A stretch of 64,000 bases of DNA from Plasmodium malariae (GCF_900090045.1 NC_041788.1:2971501-3035500), one strand, 5' to 3'; shown: positions 20,329-33,105, counted from the stretch's first letter. The notes: generated from the sequence alone by a model not told the origin. Translations and numbers: made by a program.

Positions 20329-23300
20329 AAGAAAAAAAATTGATTTAACATTATATTGCTTTGTTCATACAAAACACAGAACTTACTCTATTTTTTATGT
20401 TTTTTCACCTTTTTTTTTTTCTTTACATTGTTATTCTGTTTAATAGTTTCCTGTTATATCTTACCCTCCTCGTATATTGCTATTTTTCCGTAGCTTTTTT
20501 ATCTTTTGAATGAACAATTTGGATGTTTATTTTGGGGTATTAAATTTTTTGTAATTTTATAAATTTAGAACCTTTTTAATTTTTTATAATTTTTAAACTT
20601 TGTGTATTTTAATTTTTTTTAATGAAAAATATTTAAAATATAAGATATCCTTGTGCATATGCATTATATATATATATATATATACATAATATACAATCTT
20701 TTTTAAAATGTATTTTTTACTATATCTCTGAAACATAAATAGTTTGAATATTGAATATGTAACATGTGTATATTTTTCGTTTTTCGTTTTTCTTTTTTCA
20801 TTTTCTTTTTCTTTTTTTTTTTCATTTTCTTTTTCTTTTTTTTTTTCATTTAATTTTAAAGAAAGCTAAACATGTTAAAACATATAAGTAAAACATACCA
20901 TTGAAGAAATTAAATAATATTTCTTGTGCTGAACTTTTTTTAGCACACCGGGAAGAACGGTACATGTATACATGTGTATGCATGTATGTATATACGTATG
21001 TATATATATATATATGTATATTTTATATATGCATACAAATATATTTATATATGTATATTTACATGTATATATGCGTATGAATAGATATGTACGCGTATAT
21101 GAGTATACACTATATTTATATAATTTGAATAATTTTTCAATGTTAACGCAAAGGAAAAGCGCAAAAAAAACCTGATAGCGTTTTAAATTTTTCATATGAT
21201 CCTTGTGTTAATTTTATTATAGCACTTTGTTCTACTACGTATAGTAGCAATTTCACTTTTTGCAATAGGTTAAATAAGAAAAAAGTAAAAATAATAAAAC
21301 AAAAAACTGATTTGTATCAGTCGAATTTTTTTTTTTTTTTTTTTTTTTGATCATTGGAAATTGTATACAATCTAGGACGTGTGCATGCATTCAATTTTTA
21401 CTATTTTTTTTTTTTTTCTGTAATCTAAAAACGATATTAAAATATGATACATAGATTTGACATACTGAGTATTACTAAGTAAATTATATATATTTTTTTT
21501 TATATGAATTTTCTTTTAATCAATAAATTATATGTCTTTAGAAAAGGATTATAGAAAAGATTAAAGTTCAAATCTGTAATAAACGTTTTAATATAGTGAA
21601 GGAGCGAAAAAAAATAAAATAAAAAATAAAACAGCTATAGGTGTAAAAAAAAAAAGCTGATCTATTTTTAATATTTTTTTTCAAAAAAGTGTTCATAAAT
21701 AATAGAATAAAAGTATACAAATCAATAAATAATATAATGAAAGGTGAGCAACAAAAAAATAAAATATTATAAAATAAGAAAAAATGAAGTTAAATATACT
21801 ATTAGTAAAAATATGACATATATATTTTAACAAGTTCATCCTAAAAGAAATTTTTCCTTAAGTTATTAAACTATATATTTTTTGCTATTTTAATAACATT
21901 TTAAAATATTTTTGATTTTTATAAAACAGTGTGTTAACACGCATTACATAAAATCAGATTTTATGTAACATATAACACTATATATATATGTATGTATACA
22001 TATAAATATATGAGTATATTTTAAACTGTCACACAAATGTGTTCATATATATTATACATATGTATATACGCATATATGATATATGTATATATCCATGTAC
22101 TGTGAGTATATGTATGTATGCATATGTGATGGGTATATGTATGCAAACATATGTTTATATGTGCGCATATATATGTATTTTTACATATGTGTACATTTAC
22201 ACAGCACTGAACTGTTTTTCTTATAATAATTAAATTTACATATACATATAATATATATATAATATAACGCAAATATATATATATATACACATATTAAAGC
22301 ACGATTTTAAAATATTATAAGGCAAAATATAAAAGTTTTTTAACATTAATTACAAATTCTTAGTAGTGCTTTATTAAATAGACACATGCACACATGCAAA
22401 CAAGAATTCACTAATGCTCTAAAATATAAAAATAAATGATAAAGAAAATTAAAGTGATATTTGCAAAATAAAAATATGAAAAAATACTTTAAAAAAAAAA
22501 AATAAAATAAAATAATTGATCAAAAATTCATAACATAAATGGACGTTAAAAAAGAAAGTAAAAAATTTAATTCAAATGTAAAATAGTATATTATTAAATA
22601 AAAATAAATAGATATAATAAAAAAATGGTAAATCATTTACAGTAAAACATATATATACAAACATAAATATATACGTACACATATGTATATATATATATAT
22701 ATATATATTTATTTACGTATATTTTTATATATATGTGTAAAGCACAATGCTTAAACATAAAAATGAAATACACTACTGAAGACCTTTTTACATACGTCAT
22801 ATTGTTTATTCATAAAACATTAAAAAAATATACATGTGTGTGTATGACATTATTTTCTTCATTTTTCCCCGTTTACACACATTATAACATTATCCCATAA
22901 AGTACATATATATACATGTATATATGTACGTGTGTATGCACATATACGTATACATTTTTAGGCATATACACAAATGCTTATGAGTATTAATAAAAACTCG
23001 CATACATATATATATATATAAATACGTATATGTAAAGTAAATATACATATCAATAAATACGCAAATGTGTAAAATACCCAATAGCGTAAATAAATTAACA
23101 TATGCATATATAAATATACATATGAATATATAAATATGCATATGTACAAATACGCTTAAGCATAAATAATTCTTATATACATAAATATTAGTATATACAT
23201 AGTTAAAAGGAATTTTTTTACCATGAATTTTTTTTTTTTTTTTTTCTTGTGACATATTGTGTAATTATTTATTTTGTGAATATATAATGTACATATGTAA

Positions 23301-23595
23301 AAATTTTTTGTTCACACTGTTTTTTTATTTTTTTTTTATTAATTGTAAAAGCAATTGTTCCATTGGACTTATAAAATTGTAAACGCTTAATTAGGGATAT
23401 AATGAGAAAGTTGCAAAGTTAAAAAAGGATATAAATTATATGAAAGAGTTTCATTAATAACACTTTTTAAATTTTAATTTTTTTTTCGTTTATTTTTTAG
23501 TCTTTGTCATTATTTCTGTCAGCGTCACTTGTTTTTCTTTTATTTTTTTATAATACTACTAGTCCATGTCAGCAATATAACTTGTATATACTAAG

Positions 23596-23629
<34 letters not shown>

Positions 23630-23990
23630 GTATACTTACACGTATCCATTTCCGTAAATATATGTATAGATAAATGTATGAATGAGTATATAAAAATTTA
23701 AGTATATGTATTTTTTTTTTTTTTTTTGTTGAATGAAGTGCATGAATTTAATCAAAAAAAGAAATAAGTTATATAAGAGTTCATCCATTTTATAAAAATT
23801 AAAAAAAAAAATTCATATGCTTTAATTATAGATATTTCTCCACCATTTTAAATATATTATTATTCAGTTTTTACGATATAAATTTTTTATTTGCATACAT
23901 TGTTTTACTTTTTATGCATTTTTACACTTTTATTAAAGTTGAATATCATGTCTAAAAAATTTACATAAATATATTTCTTTAAAAGAAATA

Positions 23991-24023
<33 letters not shown>

Positions 24024-25948
24024 ATTTACTTTGAATATTAGGTATTTATATTTTTATTAATATATAAATATTCCTTTTATTGGTACAATTTATTTTTCTT
24101 ATTATTTTTAAAAATTTTTTACTAAATATAACTTTTTTCGTTTTATTCGTCTTTTTTTTTTTTTTTTTTTTTTTTTTTGTTCATAATATACATTTGTGTA
24201 TCTTATGAATATTTAAATTTATTTAATTTTAAGGAAAAAAAAAAAAAGAGAAAAAGAAAGAAAAAAATATTACGTTGTATGAGCATGAAAACGTTATATT
24301 ACAAAATTATGTAAGAAAGACAACAATATATAATAGAAATATAGTAAATTGCTTGGCAAATTAAAATATGTGTTCATATTTTTGTTAAGTGTTGTAATGT
24401 TTATTTTTTAATTTATAAATATGTACTCAACAGTAAAATTTTTACTTATTTCTATCATACTTATAAATGCCTTTTCGTAAAAAATTATGTACATGTTCTC
24501 ATGAATTGTCAAAAATATATGATGTACATCGTTATATCATATTTTTTATTTAAATAAACAATTGTGTATTTAATGCACATATGTATCTTTTTTACTAATA
24601 GCAAAAGGAAAATTCTTATTATTAATTATATAGAGTGTGTATATGAAATAGGTGCATAACATTATATAATAGTAATAAATGAATTATTAATAAAATTGTT
24701 ACCATATATATGTACCTATATATATATATATATATATATTTAATGGAAAAATACTTACGTGTCGTAAAAATATACTATTTACAAAAGTATATAACGAATA
24801 ATTCAATTTGTCTTAATTCCTCACTTTTGTCTCTCTCTTTTTTTTTTTAGCATTTTAAGATTTTTTAATATTTAAAATTTCTTATTGAAAATATGTCAAG
24901 ATGACAAAGCCATATTTCACACTTTTTCACACTTTATTTATGAACACATATTTAAATTTTTTTTTTTAATTTTTCATGGACACTAAATAATTTTACGTTT
25001 ACTACTTATATCGTTGTATAGGTTGTCAAAAATGTAGGCACATGTGCAACTATGCTTGTATATGTTCATTTACGTACATATTCAGAAAAGAACACAATAA
25101 TTATGAATACATTGTAACTAAGTGTTCATTCTACCCTTGCGTAGTATGTATAAACATATACGTGGCAATCATAAATTATTAATGCACGAATACATTTATT
25201 TTTATTTTAATTAAATATATGCATATATATCCATATATATATGCCTACATATTACAAGTGAGTTTACATGATATATTGTTAATAAAAACACTACACAAAC
25301 GTTCATATATGTATATGTAAACGTCTGAAATTGTAAAGATTTATATACATAAACACCTTTTTTATATGTACGTTAGAATGAAAATTACGCATTAGACAAT
25401 GCTAAAGCAGTGAAGAAATTTTTTTTTTTCCTTTTTTAGCTTTCTTTTTTTTTTTTTTTTGTTTTATAAATAAGACATTTTTATTTTTTTTGCGAATAAC
25501 TTGTATTAATATAACAAGAAAGCATAAACAGTTTTTGCCTCTCTATTTTTATGTGAAGTTTATGGCATGATCAGTATCTTTGTTAATATATATGCACAAG
25601 CATATTTATATAATAATTCTTTTTAAATTACTTTTTTTATTTTTTACAAGATTATTAAAGTTTTGAATTTCCCCTACACGTATATGCTTGTATGGGTGTG
25701 GTATATGAATGTTCATAAATTTGTACAAACGTGTACATATGTATATATATATGTACATATATTTACATATGAGTATTTATGTAGTCATATGTACCATAGC
25801 TATATCAATGTATATAGGTAGACATATATATGTATTCGTGTATATATATATATTTCTGTATATACATGTGATCCTATTTTCCTGATCTATTTTTCCTATA
25901 ACTTTTTTTATTTTTATTGTACACATTTCCTGTAAATCTTTTTAAGCA
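20329..25948. other. 5.6 kb AT-rich intergenic region upstream of the ApiAP2 gene
   Basis: The longest gene-free stretch in the window. It contains many (TA)n runs (for example 20667-20685, 22684-22708, 23600-23626, 23995-24013, 24718-24738), poly-T/A tracts and TATG-type simple repeats that give spurious Tyr/Ile/Cys-rich open frames on both strands. I found no protein-like segment, tRNA or rRNA. Long 5' leaders and promoters are common for ApiAP2 genes, so part is probably the AP2 promoter and leader. Confidence 0.6.
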
Positions 25949-28900
25949 ATGAATTATGAAATGAATGCAAAAGAAAAATTATCGAAGAATGAAAAGATAA
26001 AAAAAAAAAGGGATGGGTATAATACAAATAGCAATAATCAAACAAAAAATGGATGTTATGAAGAAAAGGGGAATTTATATTTTCCTGAATATTATGAACA
26101 AAGAAATAATGGTTATAATAACTCAACATACGATTTGATAAATGTACTAAATAAAAATGGAATGCATGATGATGGACAGAACAATAGTGATAGAAGAAGC
26201 ACAACGTTAAATGATGAATGTGATTATGATGGGGACTTAAGAGGCTCACATGATACTGTACATAGCAGTAGTATATATGGGAACAAAACACAAGTTGAGA
26301 ATTATGACAGTTCAAGTAAATATAATGAAATTAACTTCAGTAATAACGTGAATCAGTCTCTGATAAGGTTATTTAACATTAATGCTGGTGCTAAATTGGA
26401 ACAGAGTAAATACAAAGGCAACAGTAGTAGTAGTAGTAGTAGTTACAGCAATAACGGTAATAACGGCAATAATAACAAAAGCAATAGTAGCGTCCATAAC
26501 AGTAGCAGTAACAACAGCAATAGTAGTAGCAGTAACAACAGCAATAGCAGCAGCAGTAACAACAGCAATAGCAGCAGCAGTAACAATATGAATGGTAAAA
26601 CGTTTCATAGTAAAATGGTTCCAAGTAATACCCATTCAAGCGTGAGTGAAATAAATATAATAGATGAGGAAAAGTGTGAAATAAAAATGGATACAAAGTT
26701 TATTGGTAGATATATACAAAATGAGCAAGGCAAAGAAAATAATTGTGAAGTATCACATTATGGTTCAGACAAATCTAATTTTACAGACAAGGTGGATAGC
26801 ATGTATCAAGAACATTCAGCTGCTTATCAACACAAACAAAATAATAGAGTTAATGATTACATGGACAGAAAAAATGCACCTGAAAATAATGATGCATTTA
26901 ATAAAATATTAACAAGTAGAAAGAAAAAAATATATTCAAAAGACAAACAAAATAGTGAATCAAATGTTGTTAAATATAACAATAAGGATTATATTGATAA
27001 AATGTTGCACAATATAAATAAGATTAATACGAATAATAATAATTTTGTCAATGTAGCCAATACAGATATTCATATGATTTCAGAAGAGGATAATATTTTT
27101 AAAAATGATATAGCAAAAAAGGTTTTAAATAATAAGAATTATTTACAAACATTAAATAAAAATGTAGAAAATAATGATAAATCATCAGCAGAGCAGTATA
27201 ACAAATGCATTAACGTGAACCACTTAAAAAATGGGATCAATGATGTGTTTTCAGAACTTAAGTGCGTCAATAATGACAGTACTGTAAGTAGAGGGAGAAG
27301 CAACGCAAGAAGTAGTACTAGTACCAGTGGCAGTAGTAACAATACAAGTAACAGAGTTGATCAGAAAGAAGAATTTTGTGGTCAAAATAATGGCATGTCT
27401 GCGCGTGATAATTGCGGTAACAGGGGAAACAGTAGTAATTTGAATATACAGAATAAGAAGCTGATCAATGATAGAGACAGTAAGAAGATTCCAGGATTGC
27501 GCACCAGTAGTGATCATGTTATGAAAGATCAGGAAAGGTATACGGACAAAGCGTACAATCTTATGGATACCGATTCATGTAATTTTGCTTTAAATAATAA
27601 TAATGTTAGTTTAAATGACAGGTGCAAGAAAATTATGATCAAGTCATCATGTTCATTGTCATCGTCTTCATCAAGTAATATTCGGGAAAATATGTTAAAA
27701 ACGTCCGAACATATAAAAATGAAATCTTCATTAAGCGGTTATGACTATTGTAACTATACAGTTAATAACTGTTCAAATAGAAAGAATGCGGTCGTAAACT
27801 CACACAAGGTGTTGAGTGGAGAACATAGCGAAAATACATGTGAAGTAAGAAGTAGTAATAATAAGATGTGCATTTTGAATAATAAAAAGGCATTCAAGAG
27901 TAAGAAGGACAAAAAGATGAATAACAGTAGCAATAGTAATACCAGTAGCAACACCTGTAGCAATATTAGTAGGAATTGCAGCAGCAAAAATAATGAAGAT
28001 GTTTATGTAACTGAAGATAATGGGTATTATGACAAACAGAAATTATGCAAAGTTAAATATAATACAGCAAACAGCGTAGGCCATACTAAATGCGCGAATG
28101 AAGCGATCGACGATCCGTCAAGTTGTAATAGTTCTTTGATGAAGAGAACAAATAGGGATCAAAATAATTCAATGAGCAGTAAATACTCAACTAGTGATGT
28201 ATATGAAAATAAGTATGGTATAAATGATAGTAAAAATGTTAAGAAAAGTTTGGATATAATATGCGGTTCTAAACTAGTGAACATAAACTGTCAGAACAAC
28301 TATTATTTAATGTATAACAAGGAGAGCAATGATAATTATAACAAAAAGAATACTAATGAACTTGAAAATGCAAACCCGAATGAAACATTGTTATTTAATG
28401 GGATAGAAAAACAGCAGAAGGATACATCACTGAATAGTCATGATTCACTGTTATTGAAAAATGTATCATATAACGATATGTACTCATCAAGTCTGAAAGA
28501 TATACGTGATGAACATTTTGACTATTTAAAACGAAATGAAGAATCCTATAAAAATTTGAATTTCATTGTTGATGCTCATGAGGAGGTAGATATAGATGAC
28601 TCTGTAATTTACCACAAAAAAATAAATGAATCTGTTAATTCGCAATCTGAGGAATCGTTTACCTATAACGTTAGAACGTGTAAAGAGGGAGAAAGGGGGG
28701 GGGCAGATGAAGAATACATCGAGGATGAGGTGGAGCAGACTGAGGATGAACTGATAAACATTAACAAGGATAGTAAGCACGAAATAGATGAAGAGTTGAC
28801 TGAAGAGGTTATCGAAGAGGAAGAAAATTGCTGTAGTGAATGGAATGAAAATTATAATAACGAAATGAAGGTTGTAAAGAAAAAAGTAAAAAAAGTTAAA

Positions 28901-31900
28901 GAAAAAAAATTCGTAAAAAAGAATATTGCGCATAAGATAAACGGAAATGATGTGCAGGAAGATGATTTTTCGAAAAATAAGAATGACTTATATTCTCTTC
29001 ATTATGAAGATATATATAAAGGCCTTTTAAATATGAAAAATGGAGGTAATAGAGATGAGTTAATAAAAAAAAATTTGTTGAGTGCGCTGGTAAGCTGTAT
29101 GAGCTTGAATAAAAGCGAAAATGTGCAAAAATTTTATAACGAACAGAAGGTACAAAAGCAAAATATAACGCATCATCCATGTGTTAAGAGGGGAGCGTTA
29201 AATACGGTAACAAATGATGTACTATGTGATATTGGAGATGAAGTGAATAGGGACCAAGTGCACAGCCAAGTGCATAATGCAATGCGAAGTGAGGAATGCG
29301 ATCATGGGTTGAAGAATTTTGCTCATTTTGATAATTTGAAGAAGAAAAGAAAATACCATTTTAAGGATTTATTGAATTTACTTAATAATGATGAAACAAC
29401 AAAAGAGTTAAGAAAAGATAAATTAAAGGAATTATTAGAAAACAATGCAAATTTACAGGACATTATAATTAAATTACATGAACATAATTTGTTAAACCAT
29501 GCAAGATATGATGCGTATGATAATAATTCTAATTATGATGTAAATATGAAAGAAGAGGATGTAAAAAACAATAGTGTAAAGGAGTGTAAGAATAAAAAAG
29601 CGAAAAAGTATACGAACATGCCAGGTAATAAAAAGGAGCTTAATGAAGTTTTGCACTATGACGAAGAATATGATAATGAAAAACGTCATTCGAATGATAA
29701 TCATGATAATTTAATTAATGTAATCAATTATAATGATAACAGTAATGATGTAAAATATGTGGATGAATTAAACAGTGCTGCTAACAGAATGAATAAAGAA
29801 GAATTCCATATAAATAATGATCATTACAAGAAAATAAAGCTTTCCGTTAATTATAATGAATGGAATAGTAATAATGAGCAGAGAAAAATAGTAATGAATA
29901 GAAATGAAGCGGGAAAAGCAGTTGACGGAAATAGAAGAAGGGCTAATGAAAATATACAAGGTAGAGCCTCTGTGTATAATAGTAGCAGTGGAAATAGCTA
30001 TGATATCTGCAGTATGTCCAATTCTCATTCACATGAAGTTATGAACGAAAAGACACAGAATGATGAAAATGATTTTAACAAATATTCCGCTATTGTGGAT
30101 GAATTACGTTATCGTAAAAGTAGGACGGATAGTGATAGCATTGATTTTGTGGGGAATGATGATGAGATTAAATCAATGCATGTACGAAATTATTATGACA
30201 ATCATGAAATGTTAAGTAATATTAAGAAGTACGATTCGGATGATATGTGTAATAAAAAATATAGAGATATATCGAATAATGAAAAGCAGCATAAAATGTA
30301 TATGTCTGATATTATGAAAGGGAGTAATGTAAATAGCAGTAATGATAACTACTTCAAATTGCATTCGAATCTACCAAGTAATTTGCTAAGCACAAGCACA
30401 AGCAGTAGTTATAGCAATGATAATCTAAAAATTAGTTCAAATAATTGCAGCGTGAATGATTGGTCATCAAATACGTATACCAATAAATACCCCATGGAGG
30501 AAAATCTACCTAGTAACTTAAACGTTAACTCGCAAACGAATTCACACATAAATAAAAATGGCAATAACTCTTACGATAAAAAGAGGAGAAGATGTGATAA
30601 GAGTAACGTAGCGGATTTATATAATACGTCTACTCCTCACGAAGCCAATATAAATGGTTCGAATATTAAAGTTATTGACAATGATTTAAGTAATGAGCAT
30701 TACATCAACCAGAGGAATAAGCAGCATTTTATTAATTTATTAAATAAAATGGAGGTAGATAATAAAGCTACTCCAAAGGCAGCGTTGAATAATGAGTACA
30801 TAATTAATGAATCAATGAGAAATGGTAGTATGGATATATATCAAAAGAAACAAAAAGTAGAAGAGAAAGAAAATCATGAAAAGGAAGAGGATACGCTAAT
30901 AGAAACACAAGATGAATTACAACAGCAGTTAGCACATCAATTTAACGTTAGTATGAATAGTAGTCTCAATTTAACATATCATATGACTAGTGATAATTTT
31001 GATGAGAATAATAAAGATTTATTATGGGAAAATATCTTAAGACAAGTATCAAAGGGGTATGAAGATAAGATGAAAGAAAACTCAAATAATTATGGGAATA
31101 GAAATGTTCAATTTGAAAAGAAGATGTTATTTAAAAGTAAAAGTTATAATGATAATAACACATTTTTAAGTTTATTTTTGAAAAGGAATATTTCATCATT
31201 TTCTGATTATAAAGGACCCGATGTATCACATTTACACAAGAACACATTGCATAATAAAAATTGTGGGAATGAAGGTAAAGAATTTTTGCTAAATAGGACC
31301 AACAGTTTAAATATAAATTTAAACCGAGTGAAGGGAGAGCAACTAGATTACCACAATGAGGTGAACATAAGTAGTGACGTTAAAGGCGGCAAGGGTAGAA
31401 GCAGTAACGATTATGGTAGTAATAGTAACTATAACAACATTAGTAGTAATAGTAATAGTAATGTTAATATGAATAGTAATAACAACTACAGCTACAGCAA
31501 TTACCAAGGCGTGAGCAGATTCCAGGGAAGAGAGCAGATTGTCAATTCTCTTTGCACGGAATCGCTTAAATTGTCGGAGGATGCATGCGATACTCATAAG
31601 GAAGCTCCGAATAATAACTTGAGTTACAATGAAAGCGTCGTAAAACACGAGGATGGAAAAAGAGATAATGAAAAGGAGGAAACGGCAAATGAATCGATGA
31701 ACAATTTGACAAGCGACTTGACCAACGGAATGGAAAACGAACTGACGAACGAGCTGACCAACGAAGTTTCTAATGATATGTCAAATGGAACATCAAACCC
31801 TGTAGGATCAGTGATAAAAAACGAAATAGATATTACTATATGTACATTAGCAAACTGTCCAACGCATAACCCACAGAGTTATATTAAAAATGTATCCAAA

Positions 31901-32959
31901 AAAGGAGATGGTCAAGATGGGGGAATGGTAAAAGAAGAAAATGATGAATTGAAAAGAATACCAGGTGTATATTATGATAAGAATTCACAAAGATGGTTTG
32001 GTGAGCATAAAATAAATGGTATCAAATGTGCTCAAAGTTTTGCTGTTAAAAAACATGGATGTGAAGAAGCCAAAAGATTAGCAATTGAATGGAAAAAGGC
32101 TAGAATAAGAGGAGAAGTATGGGATCGATTTATTAATAAAAAAAAGAAAAGTAATAGTAACAATAATTGTGTCAGTAAAGCATCTAAATCAAGTAGACCA
32201 TCAGTTGAAGAATTACGATTAAAATATTTATCTATGAGTAAAAATATGCCTAAAGTTCGAGGCGTATGGTTTAATTCTACACCTCAGAGAATGGGATGGG
32301 TAGGACAAGCTTATAAAAAATGTAAAAGAATTGAAAGAATTTTTTCTGTTAATAAATATGGTTTTGAAGGTGCAAGGAAATTAGCTATTGCATTTCGAAA
32401 TTCACAAAAACCGTCTAATGAAGATAGTGATGAGGATAGTTGGTCAAAGGATGATAAAGTTAATATAAAGAATTCTGAAGAAAATATAAGTAATTATGAA
32501 TATAAAAATACCTATATGAATTCTATCAATGGTACTAAGAATGAGAACAATAATACTATAGATAATGATACTAGTAATGATATTGAAGGTGCTGATGCAA
32601 GAATAAATTTATGTAGAGATGCACTACTATTTATTTTACATGATTTAGAAACTATATTAGAACTAAATATACCAATGTTAAATAATAATATTAACATGTA
32701 TAAAATATGTATAAAACATCATTTAAATTATTTAACGTTAATAAAGAGTGAAGAACAAATTATTCCTTATTTAAACGTTTTTGGTGATTATATACAACGA
32801 TGTATTTTACCTACCGATCTCCCATATGCTGAACTTTATGTCTTAATTGATTCTTTGATTCATAATGATATACTTCCTTCTTTTGATCATAAGGAAAATT
32901 TCGCTGAGTACGCTGTAGTTGAGGACCCCGGAATAATAACTCCCTCTATGTTATTATGA
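25949..32959 (+). CDS. ApiAP2 transcription factor with two AP2 domains and a C-terminal ACDC domain
   Basis: A 2336-residue single-exon nuclear DNA-binding protein. Two AP2/ERF-type domains lie close together near the C terminus: AP2-1 at about 2001-2060 (IPGVYYDKNSQRWFGEH, AKRLAIEWKKAR) and AP2-2 at about 2099-2155 (VRGVWFNSTPQRMGWVGQAY, ARKLAIAFRNSQ), separated by a basic Lys/Ser/Asn linker. The C-terminal 120 residues, from INLCRDALLFILHDLETIL at about 2219, match the ACDC (AP2-coincident, C-terminal) domain. The first 2000 residues are mostly disordered: Ser/Asn homopolymers at 158-214, an acidic Glu/Asp stretch before 970 and a Lys-rich possible nuclear localisation signal at about 973-991. 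In ApiAP2 proteins the AP2 domains bind short DNA motifs. The target motif and stage of this one cannot be read from sequence. Confidence 0.95.
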   Translation: MNYEMNAKEKLSKNEKIKKKRDGYNTNSNNQTKNGCYEEKGNLYFPEYYEQRNNGYNNSTYDLINVLNKNGMHDDGQNNSDRRSTTLNDECDYDGDLRGSHDTVHSSSIYGNKTQVENYDSSSKYNEINFSNNVNQSLIRLFNINAGAKLEQSKYKGNSSSSSSSYSNNGNNGNNNKSNSSVHNSSSNNSNSSSSNNSNSSSSNNSNSSSSNNMNGKTFHSKMVPSNTHSSVSEINIIDEEKCEIKMDTKFIGRYIQNEQGKENNCEVSHYGSDKSNFTDKVDSMYQEHSAAYQHKQNNRVNDYMDRKNAPENNDAFNKILTSRKKKIYSKDKQNSESNVVKYNNKDYIDKMLHNINKINTNNNNFVNVANTDIHMISEEDNIFKNDIAKKVLNNKNYLQTLNKNVENNDKSSAEQYNKCINVNHLKNGINDVFSELKCVNNDSTVSRGRSNARSSTSTSGSSNNTSNRVDQKEEFCGQNNGMSARDNCGNRGNSSNLNIQNKKLINDRDSKKIPGLRTSSDHVMKDQERYTDKAYNLMDTDSCNFALNNNNVSLNDRCKKIMIKSSCSLSSSSSSNIRENMLKTSEHIKMKSSLSGYDYCNYTVNNCSNRKNAVVNSHKVLSGEHSENTCEVRSSNNKMCILNNKKAFKSKKDKKMNNSSNSNTSSNTCSNISRNCSSKNNEDVYVTEDNGYYDKQKLCKVKYNTANSVGHTKCANEAIDDPSSCNSSLMKRTNRDQNNSMSSKYSTSDVYENKYGINDSKNVKKSLDIICGSKLVNINCQNNYYLMYNKESNDNYNKKNTNELENANPNETLLFNGIEKQQKDTSLNSHDSLLLKNVSYNDMYSSSLKDIRDEHFDYLKRNEESYKNLNFIVDAHEEVDIDDSVIYHKKINESVNSQSEESFTYNVRTCKEGERGGADEEYIEDEVEQTEDELININKDSKHEIDEELTEEVIEEEENCCSEWNENYNNEMKVVKKKVKKVKEKKFVKKNIAHKINGNDVQEDDFSKNKNDLYSLHYEDIYKGLLNMKNGGNRDELIKKNLLSALVSCMSLNKSENVQKFYNEQKVQKQNITHHPCVKRGALNTVTNDVLCDIGDEVNRDQVHSQVHNAMRSEECDHGLKNFAHFDNLKKKRKYHFKDLLNLLNNDETTKELRKDKLKELLENNANLQDIIIKLHEHNLLNHARYDAYDNNSNYDVNMKEEDVKNNSVKECKNKKAKKYTNMPGNKKELNEVLHYDEEYDNEKRHSNDNHDNLINVINYNDNSNDVKYVDELNSAANRMNKEEFHINNDHYKKIKLSVNYNEWNSNNEQRKIVMNRNEAGKAVDGNRRRANENIQGRASVYNSSSGNSYDICSMSNSHSHEVMNEKTQNDENDFNKYSAIVDELRYRKSRTDSDSIDFVGNDDEIKSMHVRNYYDNHEMLSNIKKYDSDDMCNKKYRDISNNEKQHKMYMSDIMKGSNVNSSNDNYFKLHSNLPSNLLSTSTSSSYSNDNLKISSNNCSVNDWSSNTYTNKYPMEENLPSNLNVNSQTNSHINKNGNNSYDKKRRRCDKSNVADLYNTSTPHEANINGSNIKVIDNDLSNEHYINQRNKQHFINLLNKMEVDNKATPKAALNNEYIINESMRNGSMDIYQKKQKVEEKENHEKEEDTLIETQDELQQQLAHQFNVSMNSSLNLTYHMTSDNFDENNKDLLWENILRQVSKGYEDKMKENSNNYGNRNVQFEKKMLFKSKSYNDNNTFLSLFLKRNISSFSDYKGPDVSHLHKNTLHNKNCGNEGKEFLLNRTNSLNINLNRVKGEQLDYHNEVNISSDVKGGKGRSSNDYGSNSNYNNISSNSNSNVNMNSNNNYSYSNYQGVSRFQGREQIVNSLCTESLKLSEDACDTHKEAPNNNLSYNESVVKHEDGKRDNEKEETANESMNNLTSDLTNGMENELTNELTNEVSNDMSNGTSNPVGSVIKNEIDITICTLANCPTHNPQSYIKNVSKKGDGQDGGMVKEENDELKRIPGVYYDKNSQRWFGEHKINGIKCAQSFAVKKHGCEEAKRLAIEWKKARIRGEVWDRFINKKKKSNSNNNCVSKASKSSRPSVEELRLKYLSMSKNMPKVRGVWFNSTPQRMGWVGQAYKKCKRIERIFSVNKYGFEGARKLAIAFRNSQKPSNEDSDEDSWSKDDKVNIKNSEENISNYEYKNTYMNSINGTKNENNNTIDNDTSNDIEGADARINLCRDALLFILHDLETILELNIPMLNNNINMYKICIKHHLNYLTLIKSEEQIIPYLNVFGDYIQRCILPTDLPYAELYVLIDSLIHNDILPSFDHKENFAEYAVVEDPGIITPSMLL
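26425..26590 (+). repeat. Ser/Asn codon-repeat tract within the ApiAP2 gene
   Basis: AGT/AGC and AAC/AAT codon runs encode stretches of Ser and Asn, including four copies of the block SSSSNNSN or close variants. It is in frame with the gene and is typical low-complexity expansion in Plasmodium regulators. Frames on the opposite strand here (Cys/Tyr or Val/Thr-rich) are shadows of it. Confidence 0.9.
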
Positions 32960-33034
32960 AAAACAATAGGTAATTAATGGCTATCTATCATTTATACAGA
33001 AATATGCACAAGTGTTATGTATAATATTACTGTG

Positions 33035-33053
33035 TGATATCGTCTCGATATCA
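33035..33053. repeat. Perfect 8-bp inverted repeat with 3-base loop
   Basis: TGATATCG, loop TCT, CGATATCA. The stem can be extended by two G-T pairs in RNA. It starts 76 bases after the ApiAP2 stop codon, within the expected 3' untranslated region, and is less AT-rich than its surroundings. Confidence 0.8.
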
Positions 33054-33088
33054 TGGAAGGATTGATTTATTGTTACTTCCCGTCCACA

Positions 33089-33105
33089 CACACATCAGAT
33101 GTGTG
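33089..33105. repeat. Near-perfect palindrome, 8-bp arms with one central base
   Basis: CACACATC, A, GATGTGTG. It lies 36 bases after the first hairpin in the same 3' flank. A one-base centre is too tight for a full RNA hairpin loop (the inner pairs would open), so a dimeric protein-binding site is as likely as an RNA structure. Confidence 0.75.

Noticed and set aside
20329..25948. Search for a centromere or hidden gene in the 5.6 kb AT-rich gap
   Set aside because: The stretch has many (TA)n and poly-T runs but no long block of near-total AT or regular core repeat as expected of Plasmodium centromeres, and no protein-like segment was found.
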